From the NCBI GenBank assembly GCA_016806645.1, contig JACSYO010000475.1:2658001-2722000 (forward strand): a stretch of 64,000 bases of DNA. Direction: 5' to 3'. Of the stretch, positions 12,101 to 23,466 are shown in pieces (the stretch's first letter is position 1; each line of letters starts with the position of its first letter). Under the pieces are notes generated by a model that was not told where the DNA came from, ran no database searches, and saw only the letters and a list, made by a program, of their open reading frames with translations. This DNA comes from Ophiodon elongatus. Lineage: Eukaryota; Chordata; Actinopteri; Perciformes; Hexagrammidae. Made by a program: the position numbers and the translations under genes.

Positions 12101-13707
12101 CAAACAGTCTGCATCTTTGGTCACTGAACATGTAGGTCAGCAGCACGCTTACAGCACACAGAGATTGTGCTTTGGGGAGGAAAAAAGGTTGGACCACCAT
12201 TGTAGTCAATCTTCGTCCATGTAAAATTTATGAAACCCAGCCCAACTCCAGAAGTCAGTCAACTGCCATTATTGATCAAATGAAGGATCTATAAGATACT
12301 ATCACTCACATCAAATTGAGGATTGATAGGCATTTTTCACATTAGTAGGCTATTGGTATTTTTTTTTTAAAGCCTGGGATATGTATTCTTCTGTGGGCTC
12401 TCTGCCCAGGACTCATCAGTCAGGGAAATGATGATCTGTGACAGCAATTATGTTAAAAAGGTGGACACATGTAAAGGTGCTGCAAACTGAAATCAATACA
12501 CAAGGGCTTTCATTACAAACAGACAACTAATCAATACTCAGGGAGCACTCCAGCTTACAAGAGTAAGTTTTACTCAACTTCCTGTGAGTCTCGACAGCCA
12601 GTGGTCTGTTGCATTATTCAACGGCTACTGGTTAGTAAGGGCAAGGGTAAATAATTGATTATTTTCCAGTTGAATATACAGTGAGGCTAAGCAGGCTTTT
12701 GACTGTTTTCCACCCTCATTGTGTACAGTTTAGGTTCTGTTTGTAATAGTAGGTGGAGCGACGACGTTAAACAACCTAACAGACTTACAGTAACATGGAA
12801 ACGTTAAGGAAATAGTAACCGAGTCCTCATGTGCATATTCAAATGTGGCGTTGGCTAAACAGCTAGTGCCGTCTTTCAAACACTTTGATCTGCTTTAAAA
12901 AGTGGAAAATTCATTATTTTTAAATTAAACTGTATTGTTGGTGACGGGGGAAATGGTGCACGGTGACGCACAAAACACGTCAGCTATTTTTTTCCTCTTT
13001 TTTTTCAGCTTGAAGAGAAAACTTTGACCAAACTTTCCCAACTATGAATGGAAGTTATCCAAAGCTTAAAGTTCCACGAACAACTCATTCATCCTGAATA
13101 CGTTAATGCATCAAGGTTAATTTATCCCTCCTCTCGTGCGCAGTCTCCCTTGACAAAAAAACTTACCCGCCCGTTGCTGACTCCTTCTCACTCTCATCCA
13201 CTCAAAAGTTTTACTGCTTACATCCATATGAGCCATGTTACAGTCCGAGCCAGCTGAACTCCCCATGGCGACGTGAATCTCGGGGCCATTACGAGAGCAG
13301 ATTTGAATTTGCTCGGCTAGTGAGCCAAAACCGGATTGTAGCGTTTCGTTGTTATTTGACGAGCAGTATCCGCGTCCTGGAGAGCCCTGCCCCTGCGCCC
13401 TGCACCGCCAGGGGACACGGGACGAGTGGGGGCAGGCCGGTGCCGAGAAGCCCTCGAGAGTCTCGCACGCTGGAGGAGGAGGGCTGTCCAAAAAGGTGCA
13501 ACTGTTGGAGAGAGTTGAGTACCGGGGATGCGGAGTATTAATTCCTGAGGCGACTTTCACCTCCAGTTTCCCCTCCTCGTCACGACTGCCGAGTTCAGGA
13601 TGCGTCCTGCAGTCCAGGTCCCGGTTTATGACCTCTTTTGCTCGGCGGCAGCCCGTGAACAGAGGGCTACTCTCCCCTTCGGCCGTTAACTCTTGATAGG
13701 AAGTCAT
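9154..13707 (-). CDS. hoxc1a: Homeobox protein Hox-C1a (two exons)
   Basis: Nuclear group-1 Hox transcription factor, expected to act with PBX/Meis partners in hindbrain patterning. Exon 1 is 13167-13707 and exon 2 is 9154-9551, giving 312 aa. The donor (G|GTAAGT) and acceptor (CCCAG|CC) join in phase 1. Residues 167-175 (TFEWMRVRR) are the group-1 PBX-binding hexapeptide. Residues 215-274 are the homeodomain, with FSTKQLTELEKEFHFNKYL, which is typical of group 1, and VWFQNRRMKQKK in helix 3. I chose the ATG at 13705-13707 (MTSYQEL); the two codons before it are GTG ATA. Gene order (1, 3, 4, 5, 6) in a HoxC cluster makes this hoxc1a. The linker between hexapeptide and homeodomain is about 39 residues and the intron is 3.6 kb, both long for this family. 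There is no frameshift or lost core residue. Mammals lack this gene. Confidence 0.9.
9552..13166 (-). other. hoxc1a intron
   Basis: Single intron of 3,615 bp between the hexapeptide exon and the homeodomain exon. It contains no recognisable exon, RNA gene or clear transposon. It carries a TAAAATTTATGA motif near 12224 that resembles the element found in the hoxc4a and hoxc5a introns, though without the second arm. It is mostly AT-rich unique-looking sequence. Confidence 0.75.
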
Positions 13708-13838
13708 TATCACCTCTCCCCTGCATAATCATTGGACAGGGTTGCACTTCATGCCCGGCCTCTCATGCATCCAAGTAACGCATGGTCAGGCGGCTGGACG
13801 ACCGTGGGGACATTCCTCAGAGGAGAAACAGCGGTCCC

Positions 13839-13896
13839 TGATTGATGGAGATGACGTGCCCTCCTGGTCTCGGCCAATAGCTGGACATCTCTGTCA
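13839..13896. promoter_or_regulatory. Candidate PBX-Hox/Meis autoregulatory element of hoxc1a
   Basis: TGATTGATGG at 13839-13848 matches the bipartite PBX-Hox1 site (TGATNNATGG) known from the Hoxb1 rhombomere-4 autoregulatory enhancer. CTGTCA at 13891-13896 is a Meis/Prep site, and a CCAAT box (GGCCAATAGC) lies between them at about 13872-13881. The group starts about 130 bp upstream of the hoxc1a ATG. The combination is what is known for group-1 Hox autoregulation; activity here is inferred. Confidence 0.5.
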
Positions 13897-15903
13897 TCAG
13901 AGAGGACAGCACTGATTAAACAGAGTTGAGAAACTCACTTTAGGTCAACATTTTAATGGTGTCCGAGCACAAAGAGTTGCACCATGCAGGCCTGAGCAAA
14001 ACCCACACACAAACTCAAAAGCAGCGAGGAAGTCCATCATCGTCAGCAGACACCGAGGGCCTTCACGGGCCGCTCACCTATGCAGACAGGTAGGCTATGA
14101 CGTCAAACGTTTTTGTATAACACAGAGTTGTTTGACCCCAACAGAAATATATTTGGGTCAAACTCTGGTATTTTGATTATTTTTCACGACAACAATGAAC
14201 ACTTCTTCTTTTTCCAAAGCTAAATTAGCATAATATAGGCCTACATTGATGCAGCTAATGGATTATGTAAATTTGGGAAGGCTTCTTGAAAACCCGAGGC
14301 CCTCTTTAGCAAGGGGCTTAGGTCATGTGAAAGGCACACTTAATGGGTTCAGAGGTCGTGACAGCTGGCATTTAGAAGTTCAGTGGCAGCAGATTTGTAA
14401 TTAGCCTCGAACAAATACAAAAAACGTCTCCGAGCGGAGATCAAGAAGTTGTAACTGACAGAGAGGACATGTTTATCTTTAGGTTAAACCAGCTCGTCTG
14501 CTGGGTTAGCATGGCCAAAAACAACAAGGCGTGTTCGTGTATGCGGAGTCCAAAGATCTGTTTTTAGGACTGTTCTTTTATTTCAACATCGGCGCGTTTG
14601 GTCAGTCATGAATCACCCTGTTAAACTTTTGTATGCACGCGCAAATAGCGCAGCACGCTGCCATTCAAACTGGATTGACATATATAAAAACAAACACACA
14701 TAAAACCCTTTCAAACTACATGTAGAGAAGAATAATACAACAAGTCCAGGACTGCGCTATGTACACTGACTTAAAACATGCAAATAGGCCTAATGCAACT
14801 GGCTTGTGTTTTGGTACAACCCTATACAGGGACACAGCATACAATGGCAATGAGCTCCACAGTGCAGCAGAGGTTGTTTTCTTTTCCTGAACACTCGTAA
14901 CCTACTTTTTTTTCAAATGCGTTGCTCGGTCGGCTCCCATACATTGTAACGATAATTAATAAAAGCTATATTAATATCCTGACTGTCCGATGTTAATGTT
15001 TAATATCAAAACCGTTTCATTATTTTGCTTTCAATCGAAAGTGAAGAGATTATGTCTTATATATTTTTTTTTTAAAAATCAACAATTGCGAAATTCCAAA
15101 GAAACGCTCAATTATCCAGTTTTATTATCAGTCATGTTTCATGTGATTGGCTCAGTCGATAAACAAATGATCACTTAAGCTGGAGCCATGATGTTGAAAT
15201 TGTATTACTACTTTTCATTATTTCTTATTTATAATTAATTAATTTTATTTTTATTTTTCATGTTCCTGTATGCTTAGATCAATCAATGAAAAAACAAATA
15301 TAGTATGTTAATTGAAAGCCATACCATAAAAGTTATTATTATTATCATTATTATTTCATTGTTATTATCATTATTATTGTTATATATTATCTTACAGTTT
15401 CTCAGACAACTGTACAAAACTACCACTCGTAACATTTAATGCCAACCTAAACTTAAAACAACTACATGTTCCTGTACTTTTTGTATTATTTGAACAATAT
15501 CTCCTATGTCTTTTAAGTCTGCAGTAATTACAAAATAATTCAGCGTAATGAACAACTTCTAACTGCATTCTTACAACGCAGAAATATGGTCCCAGCTGTT
15601 GGAGTTAATAGGATTCTACAGGCAGCGATGTGCTGAATGACTGAGTGCAATATATCCCTTCTCTCCATACATTTGCAGGGTGCACTGATCCATCTTCATG
15701 TCAGCTCGGAGGTTACTCAGGGTTCACACGCTAGCTTGTTTCTCTCCTCCACACTCAATAAATAAATCTCTGCAGCTTTCTGTTTACCGCCTGAATATAA
15801 ATTTGTTTGCAGTCGATCGAAGACCTGTGCAGAGGTATTAGAAATTGTATTTCTGTAATGGCTTTCAGCACAGGGAGGGGGAGGTGAGAAGGTGATGCAG
15901 AGA

Positions 15904-15990
15904 GAAGAAGAAGAAGAAGAAGAAGAAGAAGAAGAAGAAGAAGAAGAAGAAGAAGAAGAAGAAGAAGAAGAAGAAGAAGAAGAAGAAGAA
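15904..15990. repeat. (GAA)n triplet repeat
   Basis: About 29 uninterrupted GAA units on the plus strand, so TTC on the strand transcribed for the Hox genes. Long GAA/TTC tracts can form triplex DNA. Confidence 0.97.
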
Positions 15991-18900
15991 AAACAGGTGT
16001 AATCCCTGCTCTCCCATATGCAAACGATTTTATAAACGCATGCCTCAGCCTTCGGACGTATTCAAATTACATTTAAAACCAAGTAACCTTTTTATCATGT
16101 AGGATAAGAACAGCAATCCCTTGAAGTGCCATATGTTTGATTAGCATATTTGAAGTGTTGTTCCACATCACTGCCCAGCACCTTTTATGCAACAGAAGTT
16201 ATATTAGCACATTTAGCACACAAGACATCTATAGCCGAGGTTTCTTCCTCTGGACAGCTTGTGTCCCCTAAACCACAAACTCTGCATGAGAAATAAGAAA
16301 GAGAATAATCTCCCGATTTAGGCGAAATGGATCCAATTCTGAATTTGATTTCCCTCAAACCAAATTCTGCATCCCATCGACACACAAACCAGAAATGTGA
16401 ATATTCGGCCCCCAACCCTATAAACATCCTTTTAAAACTCAGCGCGGGCATTTTCTATCATGATCGCTATCTCTATTGTTTTGACTGGAGGTGAAGCAAA
16501 ACACAGCAGCACTTGGGTGGCTGTGTCAGGAGGCAGGAGGAGGGAGAGGATATTGACTGATGCTAATTTGTTTTGCGTCCATGCTCTGATGTGTGTCAAT
16601 AGGCAGTCAAGGCCCTGGGATCAGCGCAGCCGTGCTCGGATTACCTCCATCGTTTGAATTGAACCCTCATCCTGCCGCTGCTGACATGATGCTACAGGCC
16701 GCCATTGACACCGGACCCTTGTCTTGCCCTCAAACACCGTCAAGCCTAATTATATGTCAGCTCTTGACCCTCACAAGACTGGGAATTAACCAGTGCTGAC
16801 AGACGACTGTCACCACCAGCCAGAGAGGTCACTGCCTTTAATGCAGTTCCAGGAGGGGAAGATGACAGTCATCTTTGCCATGTTTATGGAGCTTAGGCTC
16901 ATCAATGTGGCATCATGATAGAGCTGTAATTTGGCAAAGAGAAATAGAGAGAGAGAGAAAAAGGGTCAGACCAAGGCTAAAGCACAAGAAGACAGATATT
17001 CAAGTGTGGCACATTGACCAGTTGAAAGATGGCTATCCGTATGATTGATAGAGCTTGTCTGTGTTTTTCAAATATTGACATTTTTGAAAAATAGTGATGT
17101 CAGAAGTGAGGTTTAGCTTAGTGTATGCCCAGCCCACACACAATCTAGGGAATACCTCTTGAAACAAAGAAATCCATCCACTCACGGTGTGGAATTCTAA
17201 TAATTGTCCTTGCTTCGTCGTTGAATGGTATGAAATCTGTCACAGTACATAAACCGTAATCATAAATCCAATGCAACTACAGTGCAAATGGCCAGGGACA
17301 TTACATATAACTGTATTCTGCACAGGCTCAACAGTGTGACAATGAAGCAATACCTAGCTAATACCAGGGCTTTTCAACAATAGCCTGTAGTATGTACTGC
17401 AGTGCTTCACAGCTTCAGTGAGCCAAGAGGCTTGGAGTCGGCAGAATCCCAAACATCATGACAACAAGCCATCAGTCATCTCCCCCCCAAGCTGCTGCGC
17501 ACACTTGTGTGTTTCCGGAGTTCTTACTGTGGGAAATGAGCAGGGTTAAACATGAAACAGAAGGAAATGTTCATCATTGCAGCACACTCTGTAATACTCT
17601 TTTTTTTCACTGCAGGGAAAGAGAAGCAGTGTTTTTTTATTTATTTATTCTTCTGCTTAAACATCCCCTGCTTGTTCACAATGCAGATCAGTATAGTCTA
17701 CTGTGCATGCTAATCATGGTTAAAAGGGAAATGCTGATAGAAAAATGACACTGTATTAATAAAGCACTACTCTTTTGTTGAGGCTCAAGAAGGATTATTC
17801 CCGCAGTCTTAAAAGGAAAAATGTCAACCGTGTAAAAGTTTGAAAGTTAAAGTCTAGATGATTAAGATTTTAGATATTTACAATATCCAAATATTAGTTT
17901 AATGTAATTCATTCCACATTAAATAGCTTTACGGTTGTTAAGATCATCTTATTTCATACTGTCTGACAGAATCATATATTCTGTCTCAGCTTGACTGACG
18001 CTATATTATGTTTACACTGAGTGAAATATTCAAGCCCAGTACTCCATGAATTTTACGGCTGCACATTCCATCAATACTGAAAAAGGGAATAAGCTAGATG
18101 TCTGTTGCATTATTTTATACACATTTCCACAATAATTCATAAATACATATTTTGTATCTATGAATTTTGGGCCTCACCAGTAGAATCTAAAATAAAGTTA
18201 TCTGAGCTAGAAAAACATTTGGCTCCACGACTGGACCACTGTTGAATACTGACATAAATATAACATTTTGTGATAACATTTCAGAAATATTTAGTTTAAC
18301 AATTGAGGTTCAACAAGGATTTTTTATGCAGTCAATTAAATAAAAACATTGTGGCAAATGTCCCAGATTTAACCCTTGTGCTTTCTTGACATTGACTTTC
18401 CTTCCTTATTGTGCAGTGTCCCACTGTGAAAAAAGTATTGAAGTGGTTTCAGTTGACACAAACTGGGCTTGGACGTGTAATGTGACAAAATATGAAAATG
18501 ACCACGCATGAAGCATTATTACTACACACAATTTTTAAAAATATATATTTAATGTGTTATCATGGCTATGCATGGGCAAATATGAATTATTTTTGTTCGC
18601 CAAAAAGTCCGTCGCAGGCATAGAAATGTAGATGTTATCCTACATTGTGACATTACTATGTTTTGAGGCAGTTTAGGGTTTGGAAGATGTCAACACCAAT
18701 CACAGATAGCAGATAAAATCCATTACACATTTAGTCTCATTCTACAGCTGTGTCTCTGAGAGCCCAAACAGAACTTTACAATTGGGAAAGTTGTGAGGTA
18801 TAAAGCACATAACACTAAGTTGAGTCTGTTTTCTTCTCAACCCCCCCCCCGCCAAAAAAAAAAAACATACTGAATATTTACATCCAAACATCAGTATTCT

Positions 18901-20576
18901 GATACATATTCAAAATATTTATATGATGCAAATGTTTTTACCTGAGATATTTTCACAAGGATTTTCTTTCAAGAACAACCATAAGAAAGTGTGCATTGAT
19001 TCGATTCTGTGTGATAAAGCCGTCGGGTGTTAAATAATTGTTGGGTGATCAATAAGGGTCAACATGTGACATTTAGCAGGGTGACTGTTGTGATTACAAG
19101 TTCATTCATTTAACCGGAGATCTTCAGAGGGAAAAGTGAGCTCCATCCAGCAGGTGACTCTGTCACCGAGCACAGTGCCGCTCACCACAGCTGAGACAGT
19201 TTCATCACCAACTTACCTTTTTATTGTCACCGATCATCCTTAACTGGGAAGCATTTAAAATGTCATTGATCTTGATAATGCCGTGCCGTAATATGACAGT
19301 AACAGTTGTATGAGATTCAGGAAGTCAAATTTCCAAGATTGATGAGTCGTAGCAGTTGAGTTATAATCCATCTACCTGAGTAATGCTCAGGCTCTGTTCC
19401 ACACGAAGGAGCAGACAAATAAATAAAACCCATAAAGGTGACACCGGAAATTGATACTTAACAATCATCTTGAGCAACAAGCACCTGGAGAGACTGGTGG
19501 ACAGCAGTTACTACTGTGGAGGGAAAAGGCTGAGAAGGTTAATAGGTCATAAAAAGAACAAAACCTCCTAAAGGCCAGGCATAAAAGTTCAGGGTTTTGC
19601 TCAACAATCGACCAAAGTATTGCATGTCAGTCACGCTATGGTTTTACTTCTATTATTATTTTCATTGTACAAATCATTCAATTATGAAGCATAATTATTA
19701 AAAAGGAAAAACTGAAAATGGGTCCCAAATTGGTCATAATCTTAAATATTGTGTGCTGTCTTATTTTGCAAGAGTAGATGTTGCAGTCTTGTGTCATAAC
19801 TGGGACATAAAACAGTGTTGTTCATAAACATATTCTTTCAATTCATTTTTATTTTGTAAATATATTATAGCTATACATTTCCATGACAGAATAAACCCAA
19901 GTGAAACACCAACAGTGCTTTGAAGTGTACCAGGTTGTTTCAGAGGTAAATATGCAGTGAAGGCATGCAAAGTTAGCTTTCTCATTTGGTTTTGACTTGT
20001 GATGCGTCTCTCCAACTGCCTTGTATTCAGAACATGTTTCGGTTCATAAGTAAATTAGTTTGTACATGTAAATTGTTCCCTGAGATGCTGTTTTATGGTC
20101 TCAGGTTTAATGACATAACTTTTGTTTTCCTTTTTAAAGGTTCTGTATACAGGATTTAGAACATTATTGTAAGAGCAAACAACTATTTTCCAAAGTAAAG
20201 ATATAGTGGTGTAAAGTTTACCAGAGAGGGCCTGGGCATGAAGTCAGTGTCCTTCTGTGTGTGTTGTCATCAGAGCTTCTATGTGCTTCGTTTACGTAGC
20301 TGTGCCGGCCATGTGTGACTTTTAGTGCATGCGAGTTTCTCTGTTGTGCCCCACTGGCTAGCCCATTGCCGCCGCTCTGCACTGTTCATATGACGTTCAC
20401 CGCCAATAACGCAGCCCCAAATGGTAGTGTAGCACCTACCCTCCTAACAAATTCTCAGTCCCAACTTGTCAAATACCGACACTTGGTCAATGGCCATGAG
20501 CTTCAAACTATGGCCCTGCAGGTAACCCTCTAGCATCAGCCTTGGACGTGGCAGGGACAATGTGTCAGTTTCCATT

Positions 20577-20880
20577 CGTTACATACTTCTTCTCAACAAA
20601 ACCTCTTAGGTTTAGGAAAAGAGCGTAGTTGGCTATAACCTGACTAACAACTTACACTACCAAGTGACTATAACTACTACTGTGACAAAATGTCGATGTT
20701 TACTTTAAGTTTCGCACGGGAGACGGACTGCTGTCTCCTGGACGATAGTCCTGTGTTTGACCCATTCACCCTTCCCATCTGACCCGTGTGGACTCTTTTT
20801 TTCAAAATGATTGGCTCTGACCATCTTATGATGCGCGTGGGTTTACAATGGAGTTCATTCAAAGTGTGGTTGGTCGGTAT
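20577..20880. mobile_element. Probable dispersed-repeat fragment, family unknown
   Basis: The stretch around 20710-20800 (for example GGACGATAGTCCTGTGTTTGA) reads like an interspersed repeat that I recall as common in fish genomes, but I cannot name the family. The neighbouring piece at 20140-20330 has the same feel. No transposase, terminal inverted repeat or target-site duplication could be identified, so the limits are approximate. Confidence 0.3.
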
Positions 20881-23211
20881 TTGACAACTTGGGTGTGAGA
20901 CAGGGTTGACCCCCCCCTCAGGTAAACACTGTAAGCACTGTCAGCACTGTTGCACTTGTTTACACTGTTGGTGCTGTGAGTACTGTTAGCTGCTAGCCGC
21001 CGGCTCGAGCCTTGGTTATATTTTAACTTTGGGATCTTTTGTTTATACTCAGTTGCTCCTCGTGACAAACCGTCATTCTCAAAACTCGTCAAAGTTCATA
21101 ATTTTTCTCCGCCCATCTGCATCCACGTTGTTAGAAAATGTTGCAGGGACAGGAGAAAACCACCTTTATGGAACATCCGAGAGGAGCCGTGTGGACACTC
21201 CCGACCCTTGCATACGCGTCAAGCATAAATCACACTTCAGCCGAGAGCTGTGTGCAGGCAATAGATATGCTCTGAATTCCGTATTGAGTGCCTTCAATGA
21301 AAAAAGTCTGTTGTATAATATTTAACTGCATGCTTAGCACCTCCTTAATCACTATAGGTGAGGAGGATACAAGCTTGTTTGCCAAAGCATCCTCTTAATA
21401 AATGCAGTTTGAATAACTAGAACACACTATTAAGAGCAGGTCTGTTACATAGACATTATTGTCATTGAGCCTATTTTCTCCACTCCCATTAAGTAATTTA
21501 CTTGAGTTAATGTTGGTATGCATGCTGAGAGTAAGGTGCACATTCCTTTCCCTCATTCATACAACATTTATAAGAGCCATGAACATATGTTTGAGAAAAA
21601 CATTTTCACTTGAGTCTAGTCTTTCTGCTCACACATGTTTTCCGAAGGTGGACTTCCTTGTGCCTGAAAGAGTACACTTCCCCTTAAAAATGTACTTGTG
21701 GGTATTTTTCCTGCTGTAATGTTCATCAGCAACCATCCAACCACTGCCAACAAATGTACTTGTGTGAAGAATAGCATGTGGGCATTGGTTTTCCAGAAAA
21801 ACAAAATGTATTCAGAAAGGCCACAAAAAAAAGAGAAACAAATCTATCATTAGGTTTATCGGGTCTTCTGCAGAGATGTAATAAGAAAAAAGACTTTCGA
21901 CACAATTCCATTTTCATGGAGAGCAAACCAGTTTGCAGTCTTCCGTGACCTTTTAAGCCCAGTCACCTGCTGTCTGTAGCCATTCAGGGAGGATCTCTGG
22001 AATAAGTGCCACTTTAACCGAGGTGGCATCAATCTCCCCTCATTTGGAGCTAATTGGGAGGGAAGCACACATTGTAAATGGTAAACCATCAATTAAAAGA
22101 ATAAATATACAGTATTTGCCTGTATTCAAACAAAATAATACATACTATCATAGAGTAAAACTTGTTATACATGCAAATTTATGTCAAAATATGTCCCCAT
22201 GTTGTTAAGTAGCTTAAACAATCTTTTAAAGTTATTTTCTTTGCAAAAAAAGTTACTTACGTGTTAAAAATGACAAAAGAATGTGGAAGCTGCACTGCTG
22301 AGACTTCAGCTGTGTGTACACTTATCAAAAAAGCATTGGCTTGTCATGGTCAGCCATGTTGTTTTTGTTTTTGTTTAAGTTTACATCATTCACCTGAGGA
22401 TGTAAATTTTAACTGGGGAAATTCCAACCTCAGAGATGTCTGGTACTTATAGCAGAAGTAAACAATGTCCTGCACTCTAAAAGGTAATACCGATCTTACT
22501 TAAATTACATAATGTGTACTTTAGTTATTACTCACTATCCTGTTGATTGAAATCATGTAATGTGAGTAATGTACTCGTATTGCCTGAAAGAGGTATAAAA
22601 CTAACTTCACATGAGTAAACTGGACTTGTAACTTTGTGTTCCTGGAGTAAATGCAGAGCTCAGCGTTGCACATGCGCAGTAGAGCAGTACAGGAGAAGCT
22701 TACAGAAACAGTGTGGACTGAAAGCAGAACGTTTTCTAATTGTCAAGGTTAGTTATTCAACTTCACTGATTTACATTTGTCAACTATGTGGCAACTACTA
22801 TGACAACTACATTTTGGCAGACCATTTTCTTCTGTTTAGTTATACTCCTGGCAGGCTAATGCTAACTAACAGTAGGTAATCAACTAACACCGCCATGTCA
22901 TTCACATGAGGGCCTGTAACGTTAGCTACATCTATGAGAGCCGTGCCCGAATTTATTGACCTCATTTTGAAATGCTAAGTTGATAAACCAGGCCTTCTCA
23001 TTAAGACGCAAAGAAAAAAAAGAAAATTGATATTGTGAAAGAGCAATCTTATGTGAAACAGATGTTGGAACTGTTAAAGCTGAATAGAAGAAGCTCCTAA
23101 AGCAAACTGTTTTATGCCATTATTTTGTAACTATTTTATAATTACAGTATGTTTAAACAATTAAATAATTACATTATTTTATAACCAGCGCGCACGAGGA
23201 CTTCGAAGAAG

Positions 23212-23466
23212 TATAAAACGCTCATGTGAAGACGTGACGGGGCTTCCGGTTCCGGTGTGCAACGGCACAGTTTCGGAGGACTCCCATGGGACATATAGGT
23301 TTTGTTGTGTTCAGTGTGCAATTGTTTTCATTCAAAGTAAATACTTTTTTACTTAAACTTCGAACCACTTTTCGGCTCATTTTTACCAGTCGAATTCCTC
23401 ATGGGGCTTTAGAAGGAAAGAGTCCACTCCACCTTAACATCTTGGTCGGCTCTTTACAGAAAACAG
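23212..23466 (+). other. Unexplained plus-strand TATA box, exon-like block and splice donor
   Basis: A TATA box (GTATAAAACG, TATAAA at 23212-23217) is followed by a GC-rich stretch with ETS-like CTTCCGGTTCCGG, then an open frame from an ATG at 23286. About 250 bp downstream comes a strong splice donor (AAACAG|GTAAGC, exon end 23466). The strand is opposite to the Hox genes. The short protein (about 73 aa before a stop in the intron) matches nothing I know. It could be the first exon of an unannotated transcript, a solo LTR or another transposon-derived promoter. An AATAAA signal on the plus strand occurs at 24343-24348. Confidence 0.3.

Noticed and set aside
13349..13696. 115-codon plus-strand ORF
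   Set aside because: Antisense of hoxc1a exon 1, whose minus-strand frame has the hexapeptide and correct splice donor.
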